Part shown: piece after piece, positions 9,906 through 19,382 of the stretch | Numbering within the stretch: the first letter of the stretch is position 1 | Layout of the letters: each line of letters opens with the position of its first letter | From: Doryteuthis pealeii | Lineage: Eukaryota; Mollusca; Cephalopoda; Myopsida; Loliginidae | Length of the DNA stretch: 64,000 bases | Direction of reading: 5' to 3' | Assembly: GCA_023376005.1 (NCBI GenBank) | Contig: CM042139.1 | Location: 143,864,528-143,928,527, forward strand | Position numbers and translations under genes: made by a program | Notes under the pieces: generated by a model | The model's database searches: none | The model's input: the letters and a program-made list of their open reading frames with translations, nothing else | Told to the model about the DNA's origin: nothing

Positions 9906-9976
9906 GGTCAACCACTAGTATTCATCAATAATGAAAATTATTTCTACCAATTTAATAATACACATGAAGTTAAACA

Positions 9977-9981
<5 letters not shown>

Positions 9982-10049
<68 letters not shown>

Positions 10050-10052
10050 TAT
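9982..10052. repeat. (TA)n array
   Basis: About 70 bp of TA with two TTTA interruptions, touching the left end of the 10053-10295 element. Confidence 0.97.
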
Positions 10053-10295
10053 ATTAATGATTTGAAGGCCAATACAATAAATAAAAATAAATGATACACC
10101 TTCCGCGTGGTGTTTAAAAAAAAAAGAACACCACGAGACGCGTGTTTATAACATTAAAAAAAAACGACAAAAAAAAACGCGTCCATTTCCGAAAATCGTC
10201 TCTGAAGATAAAGTTTACTTTGAAATCGCTAAGACAAAAAAGATCTTTTTGTTTTTATTTTTTATGTGCATTGTATTGGCCTTCAAATCATTAAT
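10053..10295 (+). mobile_element. 243-bp inverted-repeat element with hammerhead core
   Basis: A perfect 26-bp inverted repeat at 10053-10078 and 10270-10295 (left end ATTAATGATTTGAAGGCC) bounds it, extending outward a few TA-rich bases. Inside are a 9-bp hairpin CGTGGTGTT/AACACCACG (10106-10135), two A-rich runs with CGCGT words, and a hammerhead-like fold at 10198-10235. No coding frame is present. Its plan matches the elements at 7646 and 7951: TA array, inverted repeat, hammerhead core. Confidence 0.65.
10198..10235 (+). ncRNA. Hammerhead ribozyme-like motif
   Basis: Stem I GTCT (10198-10201) pairs with AGAC (10232-10235). The core is CTGAAGA (10202-10208), one extra T, stem II AAAG/CTTT with a four-base loop (10210-10221), GAAA (10222-10225), a six-base stem III ATCGCT that is mostly self-complementary, then U and the cleavage base A at 10231. 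All conserved core positions are present. Weak points are the AT-rich stem II, one mismatch in stem III and the extra base before stem II. Confidence 0.55.
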
Positions 10296-10339
10296 ATATA
10301 ATAACATAATTAACAATGCTTCAAGCAAATTACCAATTA

Positions 10340-10340
<1 letters not shown>

Positions 10341-10373
<33 letters not shown>
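10341..10373. repeat. (TA)n array; (AC)n follows at 10429-10456
   Basis: Two short microsatellites separated by about 55 bp of unremarkable sequence. Confidence 0.95.
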
Positions 10374-10377
<4 letters not shown>

Positions 10378-10422
10378 CATGCCATTAAATACCAACAAAG
10401 ATCTCTGAATTGCATTTTATTT

Positions 10423-10466
<44 letters not shown>

Positions 10467-10477
10467 TTACACCCCCT

Positions 10478-10738
10478 GCTCACTTGTGTAGGATGTGACA
10501 CAAGGTCAATTTTTAAGGAGGGTTAAACAGGTCTGAATTTATAGTTTTCTTTCTCTTAGACTGGTTGCTATGGTAAGGTTAAAGAGCCATATTTGTACTA
10601 CTATTTTCCAAAAGCTGGAAGGAGAATAATTGAATTCTTACCTTTCCCATGTGTATGAGCGTTATGTGAAATGTTAACACCTTATTCATAATTTGACCTG
10701 GTTCACCAGGTCCATTTTCTTTGATGATAACCATTACA
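10478..10738 (-). mobile_element. tRNA-derived SINE, minus strand
   Basis: On the minus strand it starts with a decayed tRNA-like head (TGTAATGGTTATCATCAAAG... CCTGGTGAACCAGGTC), then the conserved body: cacatt-like stretch, CATGGGAAAGGTAAGAATTC, AAATAGTAGTACAAATATGG, CTCTTTAACC, and the tail TTGTGTCACATCCTACAC. The same order occurs at 11244-11524, 50055-50330, 59385-59655 and 62030-62243. Confidence 0.8.
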
Positions 10739-10745
10739 CAACAAA

Positions 10746-10748
<3 letters not shown>

Positions 10749-10808
<60 letters not shown>
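10749..10808. repeat. (TA)n array
   Basis: Sixty bases of pure TA next to the SINE head. Confidence 0.98.
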
Positions 10809-10809
<1 letters not shown>

Positions 10810-11243
10810 CAAACATGGAATCTATGTATAAATTTAAGAGATAGATACTCATTCAACCATTTGATGTCTATGTGTATTAGAGTGGCCCTTAGCAATAGGT
10901 AATTATCCAAAAATAAAAGTTTTGCTGCTCCCCTAATTCTTTTCCAATCAATAACAAAAATGGTGTGTGCAAAATTTTAGCTCAATCAGACAAATGTTAG
11001 GTGACCCTCAAAGGTATTGAAGTTGGAGCATACTGTATGCAATGAATAATTTTATTCACTATCTTAACCAGTTTTTTCTTCTTAGTGAAATTCATGTGGA
11101 CATACCCAGGCAACCCCAACAAATGTTTAAAAACACTGAATTAAATTTATCAATCGTTAGTTTGAAACATCCCAGAAATAACGTGAAATTTTTAAGAAAC
11201 ATTAGGTTTTCTTAATAATGTACACAACTTCTATAAGAGAAAC
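10809..11243. other. Unrecognised sequence between two SINEs
   Basis: About 430 bp of moderately AT-rich sequence without a frame, RNA gene or repeat that I recognise elsewhere in the window. Confidence 0.4.
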
Positions 11244-11524
11244 GCATGGAGATGTGTGGTGTAATGGCTAGAGTCATAGGAAATAGACTCGTCGTCTCGA
11301 CTTCCAGTCCTGGATGAGACTATTTGCATTTCCCATAGCACTAATACCCTTGGGAAAGGTATGCATCCAACTATCTCTCTCTAGCTATGTGTAAATAGTA
11401 GATCAGATTGGGCTCTTAAACCTTGGCTAGGTAACTAGTCTATGAGAAAGAAAACTGAATTAATACCTGTTAAAATCCGTTAAAAAATTGACCTTGTGTC
11501 GCATTCTGCTCATGCGGAGGGGTT
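11244..11524 (+). mobile_element. tRNA-derived SINE, plus strand
   Basis: The head GTGGTGTAATGGCTAGAG matches an RNA polymerase III A box, and GACTTCCAGTCCTGG sits where a B box should be, though decayed. The body follows with ATTTGCATTTCCCATAGC, CTTGGGAAAGGTATGCAT, GTAAATAGTAG, GGGCTCTTAAACC and the tail GACCTTGTGTCGCATTCTGC. It ends near GGTTGGTAAATT. This is the best-kept full-length copy in the window. Confidence 0.88.
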
Positions 11525-11763
11525 GGTAAATTAAAAACACAATGTGATAACAGAATGCTGAATATTGAACATTATTTTGCATAAGAAAGGATTTAGTGGT
11601 AGTTGGGTATGTTTTATGATTTTCGATACGATCAGTAAAACAAATTGTTTCTCAGTTTTATCTTTAGTGAGAATGTTATTGTAATCTTGACACATCTTTC
11701 TGTAACATCATTCACAACAACTGTATTCTCAACTTTTTCTGTTTTTTTTTTTGGGGGGGGGGT

Positions 11764-12060
11764 ATTTAAAAGAAAATAATTAGAGATGAAAAATTTCTAT
11801 CTGAAAATATGACTTCCGGGCGAAAACTGTAAATTTCACTGTCAAAGTGGGTCGCTTTGCTGTTGTCTGTTGAAGCTGAAATTTTGCATAGATCGTCTTT
11901 TGTTAATTGGCCCAATTAACAAGAGGCAATCTATGCAAAATTGTAGCTTAAACAGACAACAGGAAAGCGACCTTCATTGACAGTGAAATTTTGAAGTTTT
12001 CGTCCGGAAGTCATATATTCAGATAAAAAATATTTCATCTCTCATAATTTTCTTTTAAAT
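11764..12060. mobile_element. 297-bp foldback (palindromic) element
   Basis: Two ~145-bp arms are inverted copies around a perfect palindrome GTTAATTGGCCCAATTAAC at 11902-11920. The ends are ATTTAAAAGAAAAT and ATTTTCTTTTAAAT. Paired blocks include GACTTCCGG/CCGGAAGTC and TTTGCATAGAT/ATCTATGCAAA. The arms are diverged by roughly a tenth, so the hairpin is old. Probably a MITE-like foldback element. I see no clear target duplication. Confidence 0.85.
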
Positions 12061-12640
12061 GAAAAAACTTATGACAGACGGCGGGTGGGTTAGGGGCTGA
12101 TCTTTTAGAAATATGAAAAATAAGGAGCACCTTTATGTGTTTATATTATCACAGACACCAATTGATCTCTATACCTCATTGTAAGCAAAGATCGGTGTGC
12201 TGATGTGCCTGATGTATAACTATGTTAGCATTGGCCTTGCAGATATATTTTTTTAAATTGGAAACATTGCACTTTTGGACATCACCAAAAGCAATTTTTA
12301 TTTTTTATGGAGTCTAATTGGATTAAATTGGATTGAGAGCACTTTACCATTTGCAAAGATAATACATTTTGTCCTTAAAGCGTTTCTTTCATTTTCTTTT
12401 CTTTGATTCTTGTCTCAGGATCATCAGACAGATTTCTTCCTGTTTTTTTTACCAACATCAATGCTTTAGCTCTCTACTTAATTCAATTTCCTCATCAGAA
12501 ATGTTAAAAACATTAATGATGAAAGTAACTGCGACAAATATCTCAGCAGAGAATCAATTAAGGAACTGTGATTCGTTAATAATGAAACTCAAAAAAGTTT
12601 GTTCAATTTATCAAGTAAAATTCATCAATGAATACAAACA
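12061..12640. other. Unrecognised AT-rich sequence
   Basis: No supported gene. A 95-codon frame at 12369-12656 has no recognisable domain and low-complexity composition, and it runs into a LINE tail, so I do not call it. Confidence 0.5.
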
Positions 12641-13180
12641 GCACAGATTCCCTTGACTCTCTCGTCATCCATCCCTATTGGTTTTCACTTTTGGCAAATT
12701 CTCTGTACAGCACCCAGTGTCTGCACAGATTGGTTTCTTTGTTTAATGACACATAAAACTTCATGGGTTATCTAATGCCAATGCCATCCTTGTAGAAGAA
12801 CATTAGCGGTACTATTTAACCCGTAGCTGAGAGGATAATGAGGTTCATACCTTTCCCAAGTTTATTAACCCAAAATAGAACATAATAGAGTGACTGGAAC
12901 TCGAACGCGCTTACTATGATGTTATAGTCTAGCACGTTAGCCACTACGCCACGGAGACTCTCCCTATCTGCACAGAACTGATGGATGTAAGTTTTTGCTT
13001 ATCAGCCAACACTTATGTGTCCTTGTGTCGGAATCCACTGGAGAATGTCGTTTATGATTTTATGCTTACTCTCTTGCCATCCGTCCCTATCAATATTGGC
13101 AAATTATCTAGACAGCACCCCGTGTCTGCACAGAGCTGATGAATATAAGTTTTTGCTGGTCAACCAACACGGTGTGTCTA
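12641..13180 (-). pseudogene. Antisense RTE LINE 3' tail fragments flanking a SINE
   Basis: Blocks at 12650-12735 and 12960-13175 read in reverse as the distal LINE region: GAGTCAAGGGAATC, GGGATGGATGACGAGAG, the CAGCACCC(A/C)(G/C)TGTCTGCACAGA word, and CAAAAACTTA(C/T)AT. A tRNA-headed SINE lies between them (12755-12965). The copies are too decayed to translate. Confidence 0.7.
12755..12965 (-). mobile_element. tRNA-derived SINE, second type, minus strand
   Basis: On the minus strand the head reads GAGTCTCCGTGGCGTAGTGG, a good A box, followed about 40 bp later by GCGTTCGAGTTCCAGTCAC, a good B box. The body contains CTTGGGAAAGGTATGAACC and ends in the CATTAGATAACCCATGAAG word that recurs across the window. 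Relatives lie at 16955-17072 and 19075-19270. Confidence 0.82.
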
Positions 13181-13440
13181 TTTCTAATTTATAGCTATTC
13201 TTCCATCTATATTTTTTCTAATTTTTGTATTTTGTTCTCCCAGCATTTTCTTTTCATTCTTTGACATTAATAGTTTCTTTCTTTTTCTTCTGTTTTCTTT
13301 CATTTTCCTAATCACTGTCTGTTTCTTTCTATAATCCGCTTTCCTCTTTTTCATTTTCCTTAACTTTTTTTTCTTTTTCTTTACTTCTTTCATTCCTTTA
13401 TTTTTTTCATTTTTCTTTTGTGTTTTTCATATTATCTCTT
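13181..13440. repeat. Polypyrimidine T/C-rich tract
   Basis: About 250 bp of T-rich TTTCTT/TTTTC words on the plus strand. The minus-strand frame through it is a Lys/Arg/Met run and is not a gene. Triplex-forming potential is possible. Confidence 0.8.
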
Positions 13441-14280
13441 TTCTTGCCTAGATGACGTATGAGGCTATAGGGTTTTATGTGAAATTAGGCTTTCGATTAT
13501 TTTGTGCATGTTGCTAATTTATTTCCTTAAACCCCATTATATGTGGTTCTTCTTTCTATTGGTCATCGAGCTGAAAGGAATTAAGGAAGGGAAAAGAGAC
13601 AAAGACAAAATATACTTTTAAGGTTCAGCCTTTATTTCTAGGTTCATAGCTATTTCTTGGAAAGGAAACCATTGATATTATAATGTTCCGCCCAGAAAAG
13701 TTATGAAAAATGTCGTTAATATCATTCCGTTTCAAAATGTGGTGACATCATGAAAGTGTTACAAAAAAAAAAAAAAAAAAAAAAAAAGAAAAAAAAGCAT
13801 TCACTACAAACGATTCCTAAAGATGTTTTAAAAACTTTATAAAAATTAAGAAATGCTAAGCCCCGTCTCAATGTCCATCAAAAGTATATTTAAATACAAT
13901 TCAAAAGGTTGTTTATATTTAACTTGATAAAATAAAACATCGAAGAGACCAATATTTTCAAACGTCTTGATTGATTGACTTTTGTCAATTTCGACAAGTC
14001 CCAGCACGAAAATTCACAAAAGTCTTTTGATACTTAGAATAAGTAATATTTTTGTTGTATAACATTATAAAGAAAAGTAACACTAGCGGCAGTACTCCTA
14101 GGTTTGACTGGAGTTAACCGCAAATGTGGCAGACGGGTTAAGAGTTAAAGAAGTAAAACGAACGACAAGATATGAATAAAAGACTGTATTAGATATAAAA
14201 CTTGCAAACTTTAGTCTCGTTTGCGGTCAAGTATATAATAAGTATATAATATTTATATAATATGTATATAATTGTCACTT
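13441..14280. other. Mostly unique AT-rich sequence with poly-A run
   Basis: Contains an A-run at about 13761-13789 and repeated TATATAATA words near 14230-14270. No gene, RNA or element boundary could be supported. Confidence 0.45.
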
Positions 14281-15080
14281 AGCTGTTTATCCTGGGATAT
14301 GGGGTATTAACGGAGCCCCTTGCTACGGCCTTCTGTTTATAATTCGGATATAGATGGACTTCTGTTTACGTCCGACTCCGGTTCTGCTGTAGTATAGTAG
14401 GAGCGACCTTTTGTGCGGTCCGTCTCCGGTGAGTGTTGATTCAGAAGAGGGTGAGTCTCACACTTTTGGGTTTGGCGCCAAAGTATGCTGGCTCATGATT
14501 GGTTGGTTTGAAACAGAGGCTCGCAGACAAGGGACGATAACCCCATACTCCAGAATTCTTAATAACATCTAAATATAATCTAAACATTAGAATATGAAAT
14601 GCTTGTTTTCTAAGATGTAAATGCAACCTGTAACTTAGAATATGAAACACAGTTTTTTTCTAACGTGTAAATGTAAACCAAATCTAAATTTGTATTTGAA
14701 TCTCAGTTTTATCGCTTTAAAAATAAAATAGCAAAATATGCTGAAATTGTTTCCTCATTTTCTTCCTATATAAGATAGAAAAAATGAAAACAGCTTTTTT
14801 TTTAATAGATAGAAAAATCGAAAATAGTTTTTTTTAAATGGATGCAAAAATCGAAAACAGGTTATTTAAATAAAATGGATGGAAAAACGAACACAGATAA
14901 ATTTAAAAAATTGGATGCAAAAGATAAATAAATAAAATATTTATTTAAAAATAGTGGAATAAACAAAAACAGGTTATATAAAAGAAATAGATGGAAACAA
15001 CCAAATAAAAAGGATTTAAAAAAATAAAAACAACTCATGTTGAAAAAATGAATGGTAAAACGAAAAACGGTTATTTGTTG
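14281..15080. other. Unique-looking block, then A-rich diverged repeats
   Basis: 14281-14560 is less AT-rich than its surroundings and has no repeat partner in the window. 14740-15070 is a degenerate tandem of a motif like ATGGATGGAAAAACGAAAACAG at irregular 35-60 bp spacing, which returns at 16865-16935. No coding frame is convincing. Confidence 0.5.
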
Positions 15081-15560
15081 AAATTTATTAAGGGAAAAAC
15101 TTCCGGTTTCACCGTCTAGCAGCCTTTATAAGGTACAAACTTCCGCCTTCATCGACCAACAGCAGAAGCAGGTAACCCCTTAGGGTCACGTGAGGACACT
15201 TATAAAAGCAAACACCCACCTCCCTCGCCCTCTTTCTCCTTCCACCCTTGCCGGTGTAAGGTGGGTCTCTTTTCTCCTTACCACGTGTGGGCAATTATCA
15301 GAATTCTAAACCCACGACGGATAAATTCTGTTTCCCACCACCACGTGGCGAGTAGGCATTAAGAGTAGCATCCTATATCACACACCCTTGAAGGTCGATA
15401 AAGTTTTCTTCCGCCCTGGGGAGTTTTAGCCTTCGGCAAACAACTTGCTACATAATAACCTTCGGATAAAAGATACCAAAGAACCTTTGTTACAAGAGGA
15501 AATAGTTATCCAAAAACTCGTCTTCAGCAGGACTAACTCTTGCAACACAAAGCAGGTTTC
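15081..15560 (+). promoter_or_regulatory. Promoter-like block with three E-boxes and a TATA box
   Basis: CACGTG occurs at 15187-15192, 15282-15287 and 15342-15347, with TATAAAAG at 15201-15208 directly after the first. A pyrimidine-rich CCTCCCTCGCCCTCTTTCTC stretch follows the TATA box. The block is clearly less AT-rich than its surroundings and has no second copy here. It could be the promoter of a gene whose exons are not visible, or the regulatory part of an unrecognised retroelement. No reading frame of note follows. Confidence 0.4.
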
Positions 15561-15894
15561 TTGCTCACATTAGAGACCGTTATTTTAAAGCAAACAATAT
15601 GAAAGCTCTGTTTGAAAATGTCAACATGGAGGATATTCTCTCTTTTTTGAGGGAAATAAAATTATACCATATAATATAGACATGAAACAAATCAATACCA
15701 TACAACATAATCCCCAATAATGCTAACACATTTTTAAAACCAATTACTGAAAAGTATAAATATAAATACACGTATATGTATAACTTCATAACCGTTAGGC
15801 ATGATATAACCCCAGACGGCTTGATATGCCGTTAAAATCAATAAACAAACAAACCCTAAAACTACCTATCTAATTATTAATTTACCAATAGCCT

Positions 15895-16245
15895 TGTTGG
15901 GTCAGTAAAATGTTGATTCCTGTATATAGAGTGAATGAGGGAGAGGCTCTCTGTGATTGGATATACCAATCACGTGATGAGTCCAGAAGTTTAGGCGCAA
16001 TATCCAGAATCCAGGCAGATAGATTCCACCAGCGGTTCCATGAGGCAGCGATTTGAAGGGCTCCCAGAAATCAGCCTAAGATCACCCAACGCGCCGGTAA
16101 GTCCCTTAAACTCAGCTTTATATACAGGAAGGACTTTATATTGTTATTTGTTGTTTCATGTGCTGTCCAATAAATTGTTTGAATTAAAGGAAATATTAAT
16201 TCCTTTCTGGTTGTGTTAGCCTTAGAATTGAATGCTATACTAACA
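15895..16245 (+). mobile_element. Candidate solo LTR, 351 bp
   Basis: The element begins TGTTGGG and ends CTAACA, giving the TG...CA termini of an LTR. A 9-bp direct repeat CAATAGCCT flanks it (15886-15894 and 16246-16254). Inside, in LTR order, are CCAAT boxes facing each other around 15957-15970, a CACGTG at 15971-15976, a TATA-like TTTATATA near 16118, and AATAAA near 16171. A 9-bp duplication is longer than the 4-6 bp usual for LTR elements, so either some flanking bases match by chance or this is another element type. Confidence 0.55.
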
Positions 16246-16308
16246 CAATAGCCTTTTCCATCCTAAACGAACTGAACGTTGAACTCTCACTAACCATCTG
16301 TTTGAACC

Positions 16309-16310
<2 letters not shown>

Positions 16311-16365
<55 letters not shown>

Positions 16366-16380
16366 ATATATATATATAGT
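16311..16380. repeat. (AC)n then (TA)n microsatellite
   Basis: About 49 bp of AC followed by a short interrupted TA array. Confidence 0.97.
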
Positions 16381-16954
16381 GTACATTTAACGTATATTAA
16401 ACCATTGTAGTAGTATATTTTGCCGTCGTATGCTTGTGCTTGAATCTATCTTTCTTGTCGGAAGAAAAATGAAAACTACTCACCTGCAATCTCCTGAGGG
16501 AAGAAAGCAGGAATAAAGATTGCGTAGTAATATATACATGTGGTTGGTGTCTACTTTCCTTTTGATTGGTCGAATTGGTAAATAAATACCTTGTCACCAC
16601 TCACGAAGGTACTACGTTTCTTCTGGACTAATTCTACTAGACCTAAGGTTACGATTCATTTTTACCTACTTGCAAGGTCGCAACAAGGTTTGTTGCAAGC
16701 TTTTACCTCGTTTAAACTTGACCAGAAGGTCTTTATTTGTATCCTCACCCAAGTGAACTGGCAATTCGCCAAATTCTCTCTGCTAAAGTTACTAGTAAAT
16801 TATTTCCCTAACCCCCCTGGGGTTCCTTAATTTACTTTAATTTTTATATATTTTTTGTAAAAGAAAAAAATGGATGGCAAAAATGAAAACAGTTATTTAA
16901 AACAATGGATTGAAAAAACGAAAACAGTCATTTAAAAATATATTCCCATATTCC
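16381..16954. other. No supported gene
   Basis: Two short frames (16397-16600 minus, 16591-16830 plus) have no recognisable domain and no splice or coding support. The end (16865-16935) repeats the A-rich ATGGATGG motif of 14.8-15.0 kb. Confidence 0.45.
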
Positions 16955-17072
16955 TATCTTTCCCAAGGGTGTTAGTCCGAAAGTGAGCGTAATAGCACGA
17001 CTGAAGTTCGAACTTACTTACTACGATGTTGCAGTCCAGCACATTAGTTACTACGCCACAGGGACTCCGGGG
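16955..17072 (-). mobile_element. tRNA-derived SINE head, minus strand
   Basis: Same type as 12755-12965. On the minus strand GGAGTCCCTGTGGCGTAGTA forms the A-box side and AAGTTCGAACTTCAGTC the B-box side, then CTTGGGAAAGATAGG. The body is truncated. Confidence 0.78.
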
Positions 17073-17224
17073 ATAATCTTTTTAAAATGCATGCTGATAG
17101 AGCAACGGTAATAGTAGAATCAATCTTTCTGAATGATGGTAGTTAAAGATGAATACTCCTTATGCCATCTAGTAACAAAAATAGAACACACTTTTTAACC
17201 AAACCAAAACATTCTAACTATGAG

Positions 17225-17592
17225 CATTAGGGTAGGTCGACTTTTAATTTTTAAAAAGATCAAATTGTCCATCTTTGCGAAAGTTGTGTGTTATTTTACT
17301 GAATACTGATACCAAAAATTAAAGCTTTTACTTGCACCATTGTTTCAGAAAATAGCATCAAAGGTCGTCTACTAAAATGCACCAAAAATCTTCGTTTTCG
17401 AAAGGCTAAATTTTGCGACAACGAGGATTTTTAGTGCCTTTTAGTTGACGAACTTTGATGTAATTTTTTCAAAGAATGATGCAAGTAAAAGATCTAATGT
17501 TTGGTATTAGCATTCAGTATACTAACACACAATTTTCGCATAGATGGACAATTTGATATTTCAAAAAAGCGAAAAATCGACCTGCACTAATG
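17225..17592. mobile_element. 368-bp foldback element
   Basis: Arms of ~180 bp are imperfect inverted copies about a centre near 17,410. Ends are CATTAGGGTAGGTCGA and, reversed, CATTAGTGCAGGTCGA. Paired blocks include AAATTGTCCATCT, ACTTGCA(C)CATT and TTCGTTTTCG-like words near the centre. Arm divergence is higher than in the 11.8-kb foldback, so it is older. MITE-like, with no coding capacity. Confidence 0.8.
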
Positions 17593-17779
17593 TGCACGTC
17601 TGGATTTAAATTTGAAATTTTGAAATTTAAATAAAACATTCCATCTTTTGATCACACATTGTATAACAGAGGCCTAATTTAGAAAACAAAATAGTATTTA
17701 AAGTATAAAAGTGGCAAAATACTTAAATGAACCTCAATTAATGATTTTTCAACTTTAATTATAGCAATCCTTTGTACGT

Positions 17780-18345
17780 GTTCCACTCCCTTCATGGCCA
17801 TCTCTTTCAAAGCCTCCTCTTCTGCGTCTCCCTTCCTTCATGGCCATCTCTTTCAACCTCTCTCTTCTGCATCTCCCTTCCTTCTAGGTCATTGGGTTCT
17901 CTTTTCCTCATGATTATCTTTTTCAATGTATTTCCCTCCTAGGTCTTCTTTCCTTCCAGGGCATTCGGTTCCCCTTTCTTCAGGGCCATCACTTTCAATC
18001 TCCTCTCCTTCTGGGTCTTCCTTCTTTACAGACCCTTGGGTTCCCATTTCTTTAGAGCCATCTTTTCCCACCTCTCTATTTACGGTTCTTCCCTCCTTCC
18101 TTCCAGGGCCTTGGGTTCTCCTTCCTTCAGGGTGATCTCTTTCAACCTCACTCCTTCCGGGTCTGGGTTCCCTCTCCTTCAGGGCCATCTTTTTCAATCT
18201 CCTTCCTTCTGGGTCTTTCTTCCTTCCTACCATGCCCTTAGGTTACCCTTTCTTCAGGGTCATCTCTTTCAACCCCCTTCTTCTGAGGTTCCCTTCCTTC
18301 AGTGCCATCTCTTTCAACCCTCTTCTTCTGATGCTTCCTTCATTC
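17780..18345. repeat. Minisatellite with 46-50 and 69-76 bp units
   Basis: The phrase TTCAGGGCCATCTCTTTCAA (with variants) recurs about nine times, near 17791, 17837, 17906, 17978, 18050, 18125, 18175, 18252 and 18297. Longer units add TTCCTTCCAGGGC(C/A)TTGGGTTC. The minus-strand frame at 17889-18233 reads as Lys/Glu/Gly/Arg-rich repeats with no known domain. A decayed repetitive coding exon cannot be excluded, but tandem duplication explains it. Confidence 0.85.
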
Positions 18346-18370
18346 CAGGGACTTGCGTTTAAGCTCCATG

Positions 18371-18740
18371 ATAAATCTGCAACAGTACAGTAGATAGAAA
18401 AAACGTCTGACATAGTCATTAAAGTAGATTTGTTAGCCACTGTGTGTAGATGTGAGGACTCTCCAATGTTTTGCTGTATCAAGGTCAGAATAAGAATACA
18501 TTGTGTTCTTGATCAAAAAGCAGCATCCTGCAAAATTAGATGGTTAAATGAATTTCTTTTGGAGGAGAGCCACAAGTAGTAAGTTTTGATTCAACAGCCT
18601 CAGCACCCTCCTGGTCGTAAGAGGATGCATTGTCAGACAAGCTTTACAATCACCCAGACTCTTTCTGTTGTCAAGAGCACTGCATCTAGGAGCATCCATT
18701 AAAAGTAAAAATACACAAAGACGAGGCTACTTCCGTTTTA
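18371..18740. other. Unrecognised sequence
   Basis: A ~370-bp stretch with no repeat partner, frame or RNA signal that I can support. Confidence 0.4.
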
Positions 18741-19074
18741 GCAATTAATTGACTTCTGGTGTTTTTAGCTTTTTATCAGTAAGTGTTTCTGTTTCAATAG
18801 TCATATGTGCATATCTGTTTCTGTGTGTCTATGTCTGTCCATGCTTTAGTACTCTTATACGTATGTGTGTATGTATATATACTCACATATATATATGTTT
18901 CTGTTTGTGCTTTTGTATGTGCATGTGTGAGTACGAGTGTGTATATTCATTCACATATCTATATATTTGCCTGTGCATTCCACTTTGTGCATGCTAGTAC
19001 ATACGCCTCTGTGTGTTTGTGGATGCACATGACTGTACATGCATGCTTCAGTGTGTGTCTCTTTCAAAGTCTAA
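18741..19074. repeat. TG/TATG-rich cryptic simple repeat
   Basis: Long run of TGTGTRTGTCT-like words. Overlapping Cys-rich frames are by-products of this composition. Similar to 22680-23310. Confidence 0.85.
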
Positions 19075-19270
19075 TGGCATACCAACATTTGTGGGTTATT
19101 TCAGAGCAAAGTCATCCTTGTAGAAGAAGAGTAGTGGTACTATTTAATCCATGGTAGGGGTAGCGTATTCATACTTTTTCTAACGGTATTAATCCTAAAG
19201 TGACTGGAGTATGAATTCACTTACTTTGATGTCACAGTCCAGCATGTTAGCCACTATGCCATGAGGATTT
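19075..19270 (-). mobile_element. tRNA-derived SINE, second type, minus strand
   Basis: Reverse strand: CCTCATGGCATAGTGGCTAA (A box), AATTCATACTCCAGTCAC (decayed B box), then the body ending with the ACCCACAAATGTTGGTATGC word. Same family as 12755-12965. Confidence 0.75.
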
Positions 19271-19352
19271 TCCCAGAAGCATTAATGTTATCGTAGACAG
19301 CTTTTACCAGAGAACACAACAGGATCATCTAATATATATATATACTAGCTAA

Positions 19353-19382
19353 AGTACCCGGTCCATGACCGGACTAAAATGA
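19353..19382 (-). mobile_element. Helitron 3' terminus (5' end not located)
   Basis: On the minus strand a perfect hairpin CCGGTC-ATG-GACCGG is followed by nine bases and CTAG, then T and a (TA)n array. A 3' hairpin about 10 bases before CTRR, with insertion before T, is the known signature of Helitron ends. The body would extend rightward from 19,383. Its TC start is not identified. Confidence 0.6.

Noticed and set aside
13184..13393. Lys/Arg-rich frame that could look like a nuclear basic peptide
   Set aside because: It is the complement of a polypyrimidine tract with no other coding sign.
14465..14485. TTTGGCGCCAAA as a retroviral primer-binding site
   Set aside because: It is a short palindrome with no LTR next to it and poor match beyond the first bases.
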